From the NCBI RefSeq assembly GCF_007995065.1, contig NZ_VOQR01000001.1:499001-563000 (forward strand): a stretch of 64,000 bases of DNA. The letters are read 5' to 3'. The DNA is from Sphingomonas ginsenosidivorax (GTDB taxonomy: Bacteria; Pseudomonadota; Alphaproteobacteria; Sphingomonadales; Sphingomonadaceae). The notes under the pieces are model-generated. The model searched no databases, was not told where the DNA came from, and saw only the letters and a program-made list of their open reading frames with translations. Positions 11,722-22,591 of this stretch are shown here, piece by piece (positions within the stretch are counted from its first letter, which is position 1; every line of letters starts with the position of its first letter). The position numbers were made by a program, and so were the translations under genes.

Positions 11722-13488
11722 ATGCCTTTCTCGAATATTCCGTCGCTTCTTTCCGAAGCGCTCGCCGCGCGTGGCTATACCGCGCTCACCCCCGTCCAGG
11801 CTCATGTGATCGAGGACAATGCCCGCGGGCGTGACCTGATCGTGTCGGCACAGACCGGCTCGGGCAAGACCGTCGCCTTCGGTCTTGCCATGGCCCCCGA
11901 ACTGCTCGGCGAAGCCGGCGAGGACGGCGTCCAGCGCCTGCCGGCACCGCACAAGCCGCTCGTGCTCTGCATCGCACCGACGCGTGAGCTCGCGCTGCAG
12001 GTCAGCCGCGAACTGATGTGGCTCTACGCCAAGGCCGGTGCGCGCATCTCGACCTGCGTCGGCGGCATGGACGCCTCGAAGGAGCGTCGCAGCCTCGCGC
12101 ACGGCGCGCACATCGTCGTCGGCACGCCCGGCCGTCTGCGCGACCATCTGGAGCGCGGCGCGCTCGACCTCTCGGCCCTGAAGGTCGCGGTGCTCGACGA
12201 GGCCGACGAGATGCTCGACATGGGCTTCCGCGAGGATCTGGAGCAGATCCTCGACGCCTCGCCCGAGGGTCGCCGCACGTTCATGTTCTCGGCGACGATG
12301 CCGAAGCCGATCGTCGCGCTCGCGAAGCGCTACCAGAAGGATGCGGTCCGCATCTCGACCGTCGGCGAGGATCGCGGCCATGGCGACATCAGCTACCAGG
12401 CCGTCACCGTCTCGCCGTCCGAGATCGAGCACGCCGTCATCAACCTGCTGCGCTTCCACGAGGCGGAGACGGCGATGCTGTTCTGCGCAACGCGCGACAA
12501 TGTCCGCCACCTCCACGCCAGCCTGGTCGAGCGCGGTTTTGCCGCGGTCGCGCTGTCGGGCGAGCACAGCCAGAACGAGCGCAACGCCGCGCTGCAAGCG
12601 CTGCGTGATCGTCGCGCCCGCGTCTGCGTCGCGACCGACGTCGCCGCGCGCGGCATCGATCTTCCGACGCTGAGCCTCGTCGTGCATGTCGAACTGCCGC
12701 GCGATGCCGAGACGCTGCAGCATCGCTCGGGCCGTACCGGCCGCGCCGGCAAGAAGGGCACCGCGGTGCTCATCGTGCCGTTCCCGCGTCGTCGCCGCGT
12801 CGACATGATGCTGCGGGGCGCCAAGATCAACGCCGAGTGGATCAACGCCCCGACCGCGGATGACATCCGCAAGAACGACCGTGAGCGGCTGATCACGATG
12901 CTGATGCAGCCGGTCGAGATCGAGGATGAGGATCGCGAGCTGGCGACTCGCCTGATGGCCGAGAAGACCCCCGAGGACATCGCCGCGGCGCTGGTGCACA
13001 TGCACCGTGCGACGATGCCGCAGGCCGAGGACCTGATCGACCAGAGCAAGCAGTCGGTCGGCGACGATCGCAGCACCGGCCCGCGCGCCGGGTTCGAGGA
13101 CACCGTCTGGTTCCGCATGGACATCGGCCGTCGCCAGAACGCCGATCCGCGCTGGATCCTGCCGCTGATCTGCCGTCGCGGGCACATTACCAAGTCCGAG
13201 ATCGGCGCGATCCGCATCGGGCCGAACGAGACCGCGTTCGAGATTCCGCGCAGCGTTGCCTCGCGCTTCGTCTCCGCCATCCAGCGCACCGCTCAGGCGG
13301 GTGAAGAAGAGAGCGGCGTCGCGATCGAAGCGATGCAGGGCGCGCCTGAGAGCACCGCACGGCATGCCGGCGGTGGCAACCGCAGCAACGCGGGGGCGCC
13401 GCGCCAGACGCTGCACCGCTCGCCGTCGCCGCGCGGCGGCCCCGCACCGACGCGGCATCGCCCGCCGAACCGCGGCCCGCGTCCGTAA
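11722..13488 (+). CDS. DEAD-box ATP-dependent RNA helicase with DbpA-like RNA-binding domain
   Basis: A 588-residue helicase. The Q motif (TALTPVQ), Walker A (SAQTGSGKT), Ia (PTRELALQ), GG, Ib (GTPGRLRDHL), DEAD box (VLDEADEMLD), SAT (FSATMP), and motifs V and VI (ATDVAARGIDL; HRSGRTGRAG) are all present in order. The C-terminus carries a DbpA-type domain (residues ~460-520, WFRMDIGRRQ...ITKSEIGAIRI) and a basic Arg/Pro tail. DbpA-type enzymes remodel rRNA during ribosome assembly. The ATG at 11722 directly precedes PFSNIPSLLSEALAARGY, the usual N-terminus. It stands alone, 54 bases after the flavoprotein gene. Confidence 0.95.
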   Translation: MPFSNIPSLLSEALAARGYTALTPVQAHVIEDNARGRDLIVSAQTGSGKTVAFGLAMAPELLGEAGEDGVQRLPAPHKPLVLCIAPTRELALQVSRELMWLYAKAGARISTCVGGMDASKERRSLAHGAHIVVGTPGRLRDHLERGALDLSALKVAVLDEADEMLDMGFREDLEQILDASPEGRRTFMFSATMPKPIVALAKRYQKDAVRISTVGEDRGHGDISYQAVTVSPSEIEHAVINLLRFHEAETAMLFCATRDNVRHLHASLVERGFAAVALSGEHSQNERNAALQALRDRRARVCVATDVAARGIDLPTLSLVVHVELPRDAETLQHRSGRTGRAGKKGTAVLIVPFPRRRRVDMMLRGAKINAEWINAPTADDIRKNDRERLITMLMQPVEIEDEDRELATRLMAEKTPEDIAAALVHMHRATMPQAEDLIDQSKQSVGDDRSTGPRAGFEDTVWFRMDIGRRQNADPRWILPLICRRGHITKSEIGAIRIGPNETAFEIPRSVASRFVSAIQRTAQAGEEESGVAIEAMQGAPESTARHAGGGNRSNAGAPRQTLHRSPSPRGGPAPTRHRPPNRGPRP

Positions 13489-13511
13489 TAGGGCGACCAT
13501 GCCCCCCCTAT

Positions 13512-13583
13512 CCGTTCGTGCTGAGCGAAGTCGAAGCACTATGTCATGGGGCAATGCCCTTCGACTTCGCTCAGGGCGAACGG
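13512..13583 (+). repeat. REP-like inverted repeat (TTCGTGCTGAGCGAAGTCGAAGCAC family)
   Basis: Arms CCGTTCGTGCTGAGCGAAGT and, inverted, ACTTCGCTCAGGGCGAACGG enclose a short AT-rich loop between the helicase and DUF188 genes. The stem is near-perfect over about 25 bases. It may fold as an RNA hairpin after the helicase gene, but there is no T-run, so a mobile REP-type element is the better reading. Confidence 0.85.
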
Positions 13584-13600
13584 AAGAGGAGTGATCTGCG

Positions 13601-14062
13601 GTGACCGACGCTAACATCCGCATCCTCGTCGACGCCGACGCCTGCCCGGTAAAGGACGAGATCTACAAGGTCGCGTGGCGGCACGAGGTGCCCGTCACCA
13701 TCGTCAGCAACAGCCATTTCCGTATCCCCGTCCACCCGTTGATCACCCGTGTGGTCGTCAGCGATGGCTTCGATGCCGCCGACGACTGGATCGCCGAGCA
13801 GGCGGACGCCCGCACCGTCGTCATTACCGCCGACATCCTGCTCGCGGATCGCTGCGTGAAGGCCGGTGCGACCGTGCTGTCCAACGCCGGCAAGCCGTTC
13901 ACCACCAATTCGATCGGCAGCGCGGTCGCGGTGCGCGCGATCATGGCCGACCTGCGCGCCGGCGGCGACGTGATCGGCGGACCGGCACCTTTTTCGAAAC
14001 TCGATCGTTCACGGTTCTTGTCTGCTCTTGATGCCGCACTCGTGCGGTTGAAACGCGGCTGA
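13601..14062 (+). CDS. YaiI/YqxD family DUF188 protein
   Basis: A 153-residue member of the UPF0178/DUF188 family, a PIN-like fold. Conserved features are the N-terminal ILVDADACPVKDEIYK, VSNSHFRIP, VITADILLADRC and GKPFTTNSIGSA. Function is not established for the family; a nuclease-type role has been suggested from fold. The GTG start follows GAGGAG at good spacing, just after a REP-like element. Confidence 0.88.
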   Translation: MTDANIRILVDADACPVKDEIYKVAWRHEVPVTIVSNSHFRIPVHPLITRVVVSDGFDAADDWIAEQADARTVVITADILLADRCVKAGATVLSNAGKPFTTNSIGSAVAVRAIMADLRAGGDVIGGPAPFSKLDRSRFLSALDAALVRLKRG

Positions 14063-14084
14063 ATATTTGGGACCGTCTACCGTC

Positions 14085-17000
14085 ATGCCACGCTCCCATC
14101 TCCTCGACCGCGACCAGCTTCTTGCCCGCCAGGCGTTCCAGTTGCGACTGGTCGATACGCTGCGACACCTGGATCGTGCCGAGGACATCATGCGGGCCGC
14201 GGCCGAGGCGCTGGGGCGGTATCTCGGTGTCGCGCGGTGCGGCTATGGCGAGATCGCCGAGGACGGCGCGGTAATCCACGTCACCGGCGACTGGACGCCG
14301 GATCCGTCCGCCACCGCAAATGGCGAGACGCATGCGCTTGGCGCCTTTGCCGCGCCGCTTTTCGCCGAGTTGCTTCAGGGACGGACGGTGGTCGTCGAGG
14401 ATTGCTGCAACGACCCGCGAACGAGCGACCGGGCGGCCGAATGGGCCGAGATCCAGACTCGGACGATGGTCGTGTTCCCGCTGTCGCGCCACGGTGCGCT
14501 TGTCGCGATCTTCTACGTCCACGACCCCGAGCCGCGGTTCTGGGACCATGCCGAGATCGCGCTGGTCGAGGACGTCGCGCTGCGGACGGCGGACGCGGTC
14601 GAGCGGGTCCGGGCCGAAGCGGCATCGAAGGAGAGCGAGGGCCGCTACCGGTCGTTGTTCAACTCTATCGATGCCGGGTTCTGCGTCGTAGAGATGCGGT
14701 TCGCCGCGGACGGCACGGCGGAGGATTATCGCTTCATCGAGGTCAACGACGGGTTCGTCGATTATACCGGGCTTGTCGGCGCGACCGGGCGCTGGGTCCG
14801 CGAGCTGATACCCGCACACGAGCAATATTGGTTCGACCGGTTCGGCGCGGTGGCGCGGACCGGCGAGCATGTCCGGTTCGAGGATTATGCCGGGGGGCTC
14901 GATCGCCGCTGGTACGACGTCCACGCCTACCGCGTCGGTGCACCCGAGCTGCACCATGTCGCAGTCCTGTTCACCGACATCACCGAGCGTCGTCGCGCCG
15001 AGATCGCGCTGCAGCAGAGCCGCGAGGAGCTGGAACTCGCGACCCGGGCGGCGCGGCTCGGACGGTTCGACTATCGGCCGCAGACCGGCACGCTGACCTG
15101 GGACGACCGCTGTCGCGAATTGTTCGGGCTGCCGCCGGGTGTCCCGGTGGACTATGAGGGCAGCTTCCTCTCCCGCGTCCATCCCGATGATCGCGCGGCG
15201 ACCCAGGCCGCAGTCGACATGGCCCTCGACCCGGACGGGCCGCGCGGGTTCGACATCGAATACCGCGTCATCGCCGGGGGTGAGGGTATCGAACGCCATC
15301 TGCTCGCCCACGGCATCGTCTTTTTCGACGGGCGCTTGCCGATCCGCATGATCGGGACGGTGTTCGACCTCACGCGCGACCGGCAGGCGCAGGCGGCGCT
15401 CGTCGAGACCGGCGAACGGTTGCGGCTGGCCGGCCGGGCGACCAACGACGCGATCTGGGACTGGGACCTGCGCCGCGACCAGGTGTTGTGGAACGAGGCG
15501 CTTGAACGCTCCTATGGTCATGTCGCAAGTGACGTCGAGCCGACCGGCGCCTGGTGGATCGGTCAGATCCACCCCGACGATCGCGCGCGGGTCGATGCCA
15601 GCATCCATGCGCTGATCGACGGGGACGGGTCCGACTGGACCGACGAATACCGCTTTGCGCGTGCCGATGGCAGCTACGCCGACATTCTCGACCGCGGCTA
15701 CGTGATCCGTGACGCATCGGGCGCCGCGATCCGGATGATCGGCGCGATGCTCGACCAGTCGGCGCGCAAGGCGGTCGAACGCCAGTTGCGTGCGGTCAAC
15801 GAGCGGTTGGCGGAAACCGTCGAGACCGCGACCGCCGATCGCAACCGGCTCTGGGATCTCTCGGGCGACATCATGCTGCGTGCCACGTTCGACGGGACGA
15901 TCGTCGCCGCAAACCCCGCCTGGACCGCGATGCTGGGATGGGACCTGGCCTCGATCCTGCAGCGGCCGCTGTTCGACCTGCTCCATCCGGACGACCGCCA
16001 CACCACGGCAAAGGCAGCGGCCGGGCTGGCGAGGGGCGAAACGATCGGGCGGATCGACAATCGCTATCGCCACCGCGACGGCAGCTATCGCTGGATCAGC
16101 TGGGCAGCGCGGCCCGGCGACGGGCTGATCAACGCTGTCGGCCGCGATATCACCGAGGAGAAGGAGCGCGAAGTCAGGCTTGCGCGCGCCGAGGATGCGC
16201 TGCGCCAGGCCCAGAAGATGGAAGCGGTCGGCCAGCTCACCGGCGGTATCGCGCACGACTTCAACAACATGCTCACCGGGATCATCGGGGGGCTCGACAT
16301 GATCCGGCGCAACCTGCCCGAGGCTCGCCCGGAAAAGGTCGATCGCTATCTGTCCGCGGCCTCGGTTTCGGCGCAGCGTGCCGCCGGCCTGACGCAGCGC
16401 CTGCTCGCTTTCTCGCGGCGGCAGTCGCTCGACGTCGTGGCGGTCGACCTCGGCCAGCTGGTCGACGGCATGGAGGACCTGCTCCGCCGGACGCTCGGCG
16501 AGACGATCGAGATGGAGGTGCTGGGCGGACGGGACCTGTGGCGAGCGAAGACCGACGCCAACCAGCTCGAGAGCGCGCTGCTCAACCTCGCCATCAATGC
16601 GCGGGACGCCATGCCCGACGGCGGACGGCTGACGATCGAGACGTCCAACGCGCATCTCGACGCCGCCTATACGGACGGCGTCGACGAGGAGCTTGAGCCC
16701 GGCGACTATCTCGTGGTCGCAGTGTCCGACACCGGCACCGGCATGAGCGAGGCGGTGATCGCAAAGGCGTTCGACCCGTTCTTCACGACCAAGCCGATCG
16801 GGCAGGGCACGGGGCTCGGTCTCTCGATGATCTACGGCTTCGCGCACCAGTCGGGTGGGCATGTCCGGATCCGCTCGGAGGAAGGCAAGGGTACGACGAT
16901 CACGCTGTATCTTCCCCGCTTCCGCGGCAGCGCGGACGCCGCGACGGCGGTCGACCGCTACGAACCCCTGCCGCGCGCACGCGGCGAATCGGTGCTCGTG

Positions 17001-17348
17001 GTCGAGGACGACAGCGCGGTCCGGATGCTGATCGTCGATGTCCTCGACGGACTGGGATACCGCGTGATCGAGGCGTGGGACGGGCCGGCGGCGTTGCCGA
17101 TCCTGGCGAGCGACACGCGCATCGACTTGCTCGTCAGCGACGTCGGGCTGCCGGGCATGAGCGGTCGGGAGGTCGCGGAGATCGCGCGGCAATATCGACC
17201 GCGGCTGAAGGTTCTGTTCGTGACCGGCTATGCCGAGCAGGCGGCGGTACGTGGCGAGTTCCTGGGCGATGACATGGAGATGATCACCAAGCCGTTCCCG
17301 ATCGACCTGCTCGCCGCGCGGATCAGCGCGTTGATCGGCGGCGGGTAA
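14085..17348 (+). CDS. Hybrid sensor histidine kinase / response regulator with GAF and multiple PAS domains
   Basis: 1,087 residues, predicted cytoplasmic (no signal peptide or TM segment). From the N-terminus: a GAF-like domain (~20-165), then four PAS/PAC units (roughly 190-310, 320-440, 445-565, 590-705), then HisKA with the H-box [23 protein letters not shown] sequence (phospho-His near residue 722), the HATPase with N box ([14 protein letters not shown]), G1 (DTGTGM) and G2 (GTGLGLS), and a C-terminal receiver domain whose phospho-acceptor is the Asp in [10 protein letters not shown] (~1,018). Such kinases sense small ligands, light or redox. No cognate output gene is adjacent. ATG 14085 is preferred over an upstream in-frame TTG. 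Confidence 0.92.
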   Translation: MPRSHLLDRDQLLARQAFQLRLVDTLRHLDRAEDIMRAAAEALGRYLGVARCGYGEIAEDGAVIHVTGDWTPDPSATANGETHALGAFAAPLFAELLQGRTVVVEDCCNDPRTSDRAAEWAEIQTRTMVVFPLSRHGALVAIFYVHDPEPRFWDHAEIALVEDVALRTADAVERVRAEAASKESEGRYRSLFNSIDAGFCVVEMRFAADGTAEDYRFIEVNDGFVDYTGLVGATGRWVRELIPAHEQYWFDRFGAVARTGEHVRFEDYAGGLDRRWYDVHAYRVGAPELHHVAVLFTDITERRRAEIALQQSREELELATRAARLGRFDYRPQTGTLTWDDRCRELFGLPPGVPVDYEGSFLSRVHPDDRAATQAAVDMALDPDGPRGFDIEYRVIAGGEGIERHLLAHGIVFFDGRLPIRMIGTVFDLTRDRQAQAALVETGERLRLAGRATNDAIWDWDLRRDQVLWNEALERSYGHVASDVEPTGAWWIGQIHPDDRARVDASIHALIDGDGSDWTDEYRFARADGSYADILDRGYVIRDASGAAIRMIGAMLDQSARKAVERQLRAVNERLAETVETATADRNRLWDLSGDIMLRATFDGTIVAANPAWTAMLGWDLASILQRPLFDLLHPDDRHTTAKAAAGLARGETIGRIDNRYRHRDGSYRWISWAARPGDGLINAVGRDITEEKEREVRLARAEDALRQAQKMEAVGQLTGGIAHDFNNMLTGIIGGLDMIRRNLPEARPEKVDRYLSAASVSAQRAAGLTQRLLAFSRRQSLDVVAVDLGQLVDGMEDLLRRTLGETIEMEVLGGRDLWRAKTDANQLESALLNLAINARDAMPDGGRLTIETSNAHLDAAYTDGVDEELEPGDYLVVAVSDTGTGMSEAVIAKAFDPFFTTKPIGQGTGLGLSMIYGFAHQSGGHVRIRSEEGKGTTITLYLPRFRGSADAATAVDRYEPLPRARGESVLVVEDDSAVRMLIVDVLDGLGYRVIEAWDGPAALPILASDTRIDLLVSDVGLPGMSGREVAEIARQYRPRLKVLFVTGYAEQAAVRGEFLGDDMEMITKPFPIDLLAARISALIGGG

Positions 17349-17418
17349 GCCGCCGAACGCGGGTTGATCTTCGCCGTGCATCGCAGGCATAGGCGCGCTT
17401 CATCAGGAGACCGACGTC

Positions 17419-18714
17419 ATGCAGACCGCCGCCGGTCCCGCGCTGGGCGTGGATTTCGGCACGACGAACACCGTCGTTGCCTTGGGTCAAGCGAATGGCT
17501 TGCCCGAACTCGTGCCCTTCGCCGCGCCTACCGAGGACAGTCCGGTGTTCCGCTCCGCGCTGTGCTTCTGGCATGACGACGTACCGGGCGGTCTGGCGTC
17601 CGATGCAGGCCCTTGGGCGATCGCCGAGTATCTCGAATTCCCCCAGGACAGCCGCTTCCTGCAATCGTTCAAGTCGGTCGCGGCCAGCGCGGCGTTCGAA
17701 CAGGCCTCGGTCTTCGACAAGCGGTTCCGGTTCGAGGATCTCGGGCGGCTGTTCCTCGACCGCCTCGTCGCACATGCCGGCGGCCGGCTCGACACGCGCC
17801 CCGCGCGCATCGTCGTCGGCCGGCCCGTCGAATATGCCGGCAGCCGTCCCGACGAAGCGCTTGCCCGCACCCGCTACGACGCGATGTTCAAGGGCTTCGG
17901 CGTCGACATCCATTATGTCTACGAACCGCTCGGCGCGGCCTATAGTTATGCGACCCGGCTGACCGAGCCCGCGACGATCCTGGTCGCCGATTTCGGCGGC
18001 GGCACCAGCGACTTCTCGGTCGTGCGCGTCGCCGAACCGGGGGCGGCGCAACGCTGCACGCCGCTCGGCCATGCCGGCATCGGGATCGCGGGCGACCGGT
18101 TCGACTACCGTCTCGTCGACCGTCTCGTCCTGCCGATGCTCGGCAAGGGCGGCAGCTACCGTTCGTTCGACAAGGAACTCGAGATACCGCGCGGCTATTT
18201 CGCCGATTTCGCGGACTGGTCGCGGCTCGCACTGATGCGCAACCGGCGCACGCTCGAGGAACTCGACCGCCTGCGCCGCACCGCCACCGACCCCGCCGCG
18301 ATCGCGCGGATGATCGCGGTGATCGAGAACGAGCTCGGCTATCCGCTCTACGACGCGGTCGGCCGGCTCAAGCGGGCGCTGTCGACCGACGAGTCCGCGC
18401 ATTTCCATTTCGCCGGCGCCGGGCTCGAGATCGAGGCGGATGTCACCCGCGCGCAGTTCGAGGACTGGATCACCGACGACATCGCCCGGATCGAGGCGAC
18501 CGTCGACCGCGCCTTGTCCGCCGCGAACGTCGGGCAGGGGGGTATCGACCGTGTGTTCCTCACCGGCGGGTCGTCGCTGATCCCCCGCGTCCGCCGGATC
18601 TTCACCGACCGGTTCGGCGAGGCGGCGATCATGAGCGGCGGCGAACTCACCTCGATCGCGCACGGCCTCGCGCTGATCGGCGAGCAGGACGATATCGCCG
18701 CGTGGTCGGCCTGA
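17419..18714 (+). CDS. Hsp70-family protein, YegD-like
   Basis: A 431-residue actin-like ATPase of the Hsp70 superfamily, lacking the substrate-binding domain and lid of DnaK, as in E. coli YegD. The phosphate-1 loop is LGVDFGTTNTVVALG at residues ~9-23; phosphate-2 is LVADFGGGTSDFSVV (~190); the adenosine motif VFLTGGSSLIPRVRR lies near residue 375. The function of YegD-type proteins is unknown. Its stop shares a base with the following methyltransferase-like gene, so the two are co-translated. Confidence 0.88.
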   Translation: MQTAAGPALGVDFGTTNTVVALGQANGLPELVPFAAPTEDSPVFRSALCFWHDDVPGGLASDAGPWAIAEYLEFPQDSRFLQSFKSVAASAAFEQASVFDKRFRFEDLGRLFLDRLVAHAGGRLDTRPARIVVGRPVEYAGSRPDEALARTRYDAMFKGFGVDIHYVYEPLGAAYSYATRLTEPATILVADFGGGTSDFSVVRVAEPGAAQRCTPLGHAGIGIAGDRFDYRLVDRLVLPMLGKGGSYRSFDKELEIPRGYFADFADWSRLALMRNRRTLEELDRLRRTATDPAAIARMIAVIENELGYPLYDAVGRLKRALSTDESAHFHFAGAGLEIEADVTRAQFEDWITDDIARIEATVDRALSAANVGQGGIDRVFLTGGSSLIPRVRRIFTDRFGEAAIMSGGELTSIAHGLALIGEQDDIAAWSA

Positions 18715-19379
18715 TGGTCCCACGCATCCTCCTCGATACCGCCCAGGTCCCCGATGGCGGCGAGTTGCGCCTGCTGCAACGCGGGGCAGAGTTCTCGATC
18801 ATGCTCGGCGCCAACGAGCTGATGAACAGCCGGCTCAGCGGCTCGGAAGAGGCACTGGCCGAGCTCGCCTGCGACCGGCTCGGCGCACGGCGGGGCCTGC
18901 GGATCCTGATCGGCGGCCTGGGCATGGGCTTCACGCTCCGCGCGGCGCTGGCCCGGCTGCCGGCCGATGCCGACGTCGTGGTCGCCGAACTCGTCCCGGC
19001 GGTAATCGCCTGGGCGCACGGGCCGATGGCGGCAATCCACGGCAACAGCCTTGCCGATCCGCGCACCCACATCGTCGAAGCCGATGTCGCGGAGTCGATC
19101 GCCCAGGGCGACTGGGACGCGATCCTGCTCGATGTCGACAACGGTCCCGACGGCCTGACGCGTACCGGCAACGACCGGCTCTACGGCGCGCGGGGGCTCG
19201 CGATCGCGAAGCAGGCCCTCCGGCCGGGTGGCATCCTCGCCGTCTGGTCGTCTGCCCCCAGCAAACCGTTCGTTCGAAGGCTTTCGGAAGCAGGTTTCGC
19301 CGTCGACGAGGTCGCAGCCCGGGCCAATCGAGGCGGTGGCGCGCGCCACGTGATCTGGTTCGCGACCGTACCCGAATGA
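18714..19379 (+). CDS. Spermidine synthase-like protein (class I SAM-dependent aminopropyl/methyltransferase fold)
   Basis: 221 residues. An N-terminal beta segment precedes the Rossmann core with the nucleotide loop LIGGLGMGFTLRAAL (~residues 63-77), an acidic strand end (VVVAELVPAVIAW) and ILLDVDNGPDGLT, matching the spermidine-synthase-like family. It is shorter than true spermidine synthases (~280), so polyamine synthesis is not assured. ATG 18714 forms TGATG with the Hsp70 stop; a GTG at 18702 is an in-frame alternative. Confidence 0.75.
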   Translation: MVPRILLDTAQVPDGGELRLLQRGAEFSIMLGANELMNSRLSGSEEALAELACDRLGARRGLRILIGGLGMGFTLRAALARLPADADVVVAELVPAVIAWAHGPMAAIHGNSLADPRTHIVEADVAESIAQGDWDAILLDVDNGPDGLTRTGNDRLYGARGLAIAKQALRPGGILAVWSSAPSKPFVRRLSEAGFAVDEVAARANRGGGARHVIWFATVPE

Positions 19380-19466
19380 CGACCGGCCTTGCCGCAGGAT
19401 AGTCACACAGGTTAGTGGCCCTCCGAGCGGCCCCGTCGGACAGTCGCGATCTCAGGAGATGATGCA

Positions 19467-20807
19467 GTGAACCCTTCGGAGACCTATGCGGTCGCAGAGA
19501 CCCCCCGACGCAAGAAATGGACGGGCCAGCTTTATCTCCAGGTACTCGTGGCGATCGTGCTCGGCGCGGCGCTCGGGCATTTCTACCCGACCTATGGCGC
19601 GGCGCTGAAACCGCTCGGCGACGCGTTCATCAAGCTCGTGAAGATGATCATCGCGCCGGTGATCTTCCTGACGCTCGTCACCGGCATCGCGGGCATGAAG
19701 GAACTCGGCTCGGTCGGCCGCGTCGCCGGCAAGGCGTTCGCCTATTTCCTGTTCTTCTCGACGCTCGCGCTGATCGTCGGGTTGATCGTCGCCAACGTCA
19801 TCCAGCCGGGTGCCGGCATGAACGTCGACGTCGCCTCGCTCGATGCCGCCTCGATCTCGGAATATTCGCACAAGGCGCATGAGACGACGATCACCGGTTT
19901 CCTGATGTCGATCATCCCGAACACGCTGGTCGGCGCGTTCACCGATGGCAACATCCTCCAGATCCTCCTCGTCGCGATCCTGTTCGGCATCGCGATCAGC
20001 CTGGTCGGCGCGCCCGCGAAGCCCGTGCTCGACTTCCTCGAACGCCTCAGCATCGTCGTGTTCCGCCTCGTCGGCATCCTGATGCGCGCAGCCCCGCTCG
20101 GCGCGTTCGGCGCGATCGCGTTCACGATCGGCAAATACGGCATCGGCAGCCTCGCCAACCTCGGCGCACTGGTCGCGACCTTCTACTTCACGTCGGCGCT
20201 GTTCGTCCTCGTCGTGCTCGGCACCGTCGGCAAGCTCACCGGCTTCTCGATCCTCAAGCTGATCCGCTATCTGAAGGCGGAGCTTCTGCTGGTCCTCGGC
20301 ACCTCGTCGTCCGAGGCGGCACTTCCCAACCTGATCCAGAAGATGGAAGCCGCTGGTTGCGAGAAGTCGGTCGTCGGCCTGGTCGTCCCGACCGGCTATT
20401 CGTTCAACCTCGACGGCACCAACATCTACATGACGCTGGCGGCGCTGTTCATCGCGCAGGCGACCAACACCGACCTGACGCTCGGGCAGGAAGTGCTGCT
20501 GCTGCTCGTCGCGATGATCTCGTCCAAGGGCGCGGCGGGCGTCACCGGCGCAGGCTTCATCACGCTGGCGGCGACGCTGTCGATCGTGCCGACGATCCCG
20601 ATCGCGGGCATGGCGCTGATCCTCGGCGTCGATCGCTTCATGAGCGAGTGCCGCAGCCTGACCAACTTCATCGGCAATGCCGTCGCCACGATCGTCGTGG
20701 CGAAATGGGAGAATGCGCTCGACCGCGACAAGCTGAACGCTGCCCTGAACGGTGAGCTGCCCGAGCTGGCGCCGGCGGCAACGACTGCGTCCGCGACCAC
20801 TTATTGA
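19467..20807 (+). CDS. dctA: C4-dicarboxylate/H+ symporter DctA
   Basis: A 446-residue inner-membrane transporter of the DAACS family (glutamate/dicarboxylate:cation symporters) that imports succinate, fumarate and malate. About eight TM helices are visible; the first hairpin carries [13 protein letters not shown] and the following TM carries [14 protein letters not shown], both family hallmarks, with the second hairpin around [17 protein letters not shown]. Full length. The GTG start follows an AGGAG sequence. A short palindrome (CGCCGGAAACGGCG) directly follows the stop and may weakly terminate. Confidence 0.93.
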   Translation: MNPSETYAVAETPRRKKWTGQLYLQVLVAIVLGAALGHFYPTYGAALKPLGDAFIKLVKMIIAPVIFLTLVTGIAGMKELGSVGRVAGKAFAYFLFFSTLALIVGLIVANVIQPGAGMNVDVASLDAASISEYSHKAHETTITGFLMSIIPNTLVGAFTDGNILQILLVAILFGIAISLVGAPAKPVLDFLERLSIVVFRLVGILMRAAPLGAFGAIAFTIGKYGIGSLANLGALVATFYFTSALFVLVVLGTVGKLTGFSILKLIRYLKAELLLVLGTSSSEAALPNLIQKMEAAGCEKSVVGLVVPTGYSFNLDGTNIYMTLAALFIAQATNTDLTLGQEVLLLLVAMISSKGAAGVTGAGFITLAATLSIVPTIPIAGMALILGVDRFMSECRSLTNFIGNAVATIVVAKWENALDRDKLNAALNGELPELAPAATTASATTY

Positions 20808-20856
20808 CGCCGGAAACGGCGCGCCTGTTCCTGCTTATCTGTACCGGATTACCATT

Positions 20857-22395
20857 ATGACCTCGACGACGATCGGCCGCGTGCGGCATGCGGCGGGATT
20901 CTCCGCGGCCATACTCTCGATCCTGGCGACATCGACGACTGCCGGGGCGCAGGCTGCGCCGTCCGCCTCGTCTCGGAACTCGATCGGGGCCAAGGAAGCG
21001 TCGAGCACCGCCGATGCATCGCCGATCGCGGAAAGCTACCCCGATGCGGGGGTCGGTGACGGCGTGACGACGGGCGGCTACAACCAGTCGCGCTGGGCGG
21101 AGGACTGGTCGAAGCTGCGCGACCCCAAGAAGCGCAAGGATCTCGTCGACCAGCTCAAGTTCATTCCGATCGCGGGTGACGGCGACGTGTACCTGACGCT
21201 GTCGGGAGAGGCGCGGTTGCGCGTCAACCAGACCACCAACCCCAACCTGCGCGAATCGGAGGCGCAGCGACAGGATATCCTGCGTCTGTTCGGCGGTGCC
21301 GACCTTCACGTCGGGGAACATGTCCGCCTGTACGGCGAACTCGCGCACGGCACGCTGGAGGGCGTCAACCTGGGAACCGCGCTGCCGAACCTGCGCAACA
21401 AGCTCGCGGTGCAGCAGGCGTTCGTCGACGTCACCGGGACGGTCGCGGATGTCGATCTGGGCGTTCGCTATGGCCGCCAGACCTTCGCCGACGGGCCGAA
21501 CCTGATGGTCGTGCCGCGCGACAACAACACGCTGTATTTCGGATTCAACGGCGTCCGCGCCTGGGCGCGCACCGCCGGCGTCCGCGCCGACGTGTTCGAC
21601 TTCAAGCCGACCGCATACGGCACTGGCGGGACCCAAGACGACGATGCCGAGAATGCGCGGCGCTTCTCGGGTATCTCGACCGGGATCGTCGTTCCCGAAT
21701 CGCTGTTCGGCGGATCGAAGCTGTTCGCTGACCCCTTCCTCTGGCGCCTCCGCAACCGCGCGGCAGTGTGGGGCACCGACACCGCCCGCGAAGTGCGCAA
21801 CTTCTACGGCCTCCATTTCTGGGGCGATGCAGGGCCGGTCAATCTCGACTGGACGATCAACTATCAGGGCGGACGTTACGACAACCGTTCGATCAAGGCG
21901 TGGCTGGTGCTGCTGGCGCAGACGTACAAGGTCGGCAAGGGCAAGAACGCCCCGCGGGTCGGCTTTCACGCGGACTATGCGAGCGGTGGCGGCGCCTATG
22001 GAACGGGCACGCTGCGCACCGCGCTCGCGCCGTTCGGCAACAACATCTATTACAGCTACCAGCTGTTCGCCACGCCGACCAACCTGATCGCGCTCGCGCC
22101 GAACGTGACGTTCAGCGTGTTCGACAAGCTGCGGCTGACGGCGGAGTATCAGCGGTCGTGGCGCGATACGCAGAGCGATGCGGTGTACCGCGCCAACGGA
22201 ACCGCCTTTGCAGGTACGCAGAATGTCGCAGGTCGGCGGATCGCCGATACGTTGCGATTCCAGGCGGTGTACCCGTTCACCTCGCGGCTGTCGTTCACGG
22301 GGCGATACGAACATCTGATCGCGGGCCCTGCGTTGACGAACGCAGGCTACAAGAACTCCGACTTCCTAGCGGGGTGGCTCAGCTACCGCTTCTGA
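20857..22395 (+). CDS. Alginate-export-family outer-membrane beta-barrel protein
   Basis: A 512-residue protein with an N-terminal signal peptide (hydrophobic stretch ending TTAGAQA), followed by alternating amphipathic strands and a C-terminal aromatic residue (WLSYRF), typical of outer-membrane barrels. The VYLTLSGEARLRVNQT start of the barrel and the RYGRQTFADG segment match the alginate-export (AlgE-like) family common in Sphingomonads. The substrate is unknown. Proximity to dctA suggests passage of organic acids or sugars (inference). A longer upstream reading overlaps dctA and is not used. Confidence 0.8.
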   Translation: MTSTTIGRVRHAAGFSAAILSILATSTTAGAQAAPSASSRNSIGAKEASSTADASPIAESYPDAGVGDGVTTGGYNQSRWAEDWSKLRDPKKRKDLVDQLKFIPIAGDGDVYLTLSGEARLRVNQTTNPNLRESEAQRQDILRLFGGADLHVGEHVRLYGELAHGTLEGVNLGTALPNLRNKLAVQQAFVDVTGTVADVDLGVRYGRQTFADGPNLMVVPRDNNTLYFGFNGVRAWARTAGVRADVFDFKPTAYGTGGTQDDDAENARRFSGISTGIVVPESLFGGSKLFADPFLWRLRNRAAVWGTDTAREVRNFYGLHFWGDAGPVNLDWTINYQGGRYDNRSIKAWLVLLAQTYKVGKGKNAPRVGFHADYASGGGAYGTGTLRTALAPFGNNIYYSYQLFATPTNLIALAPNVTFSVFDKLRLTAEYQRSWRDTQSDAVYRANGTAFAGTQNVAGRRIADTLRFQAVYPFTSRLSFTGRYEHLIAGPALTNAGYKNSDFLAGWLSYRF

Positions 22396-22419
22396 TCTGA
22401 TGCGGGGGCGTCCTTCCGT

Positions 22420-22505
22420 TCCACGCCTCCCTGACGAGAGTCAGGAACCAGGGTAACGCCGTCGCGCTCCTTGGCTCTGGATCCTGACCTTCGTCAGGAT
22501 GACGC
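22420..22505 (+). repeat. REP-like inverted repeat (CCTGAC...GTCAGG family)
   Basis: The arms CCTGACGAGAGTCAGGAACCAG and, inverted, GGATCCTGACCTTCGTCAGG are separated by about 35 bases in the gap before the acyl-CoA dehydrogenase pair. Each arm is itself a hairpin. No promoter could be assigned with confidence in the remainder of this gap. Confidence 0.75.
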
Positions 22506-22591
22506 CAGGGACGATGGCAATCCACCATACCGGCCTTTCAATTCCTGCTCCATCTGTGGCAAAGCGGCGCCTTCATCAGGAGTCGCCGTCC

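Noticed and set aside
13941..17390. Minus-strand frame of ~1,150 codons opposite the hybrid kinase
   Set aside because: Antisense to a gene with all kinase motifs in order; no domain recognised.
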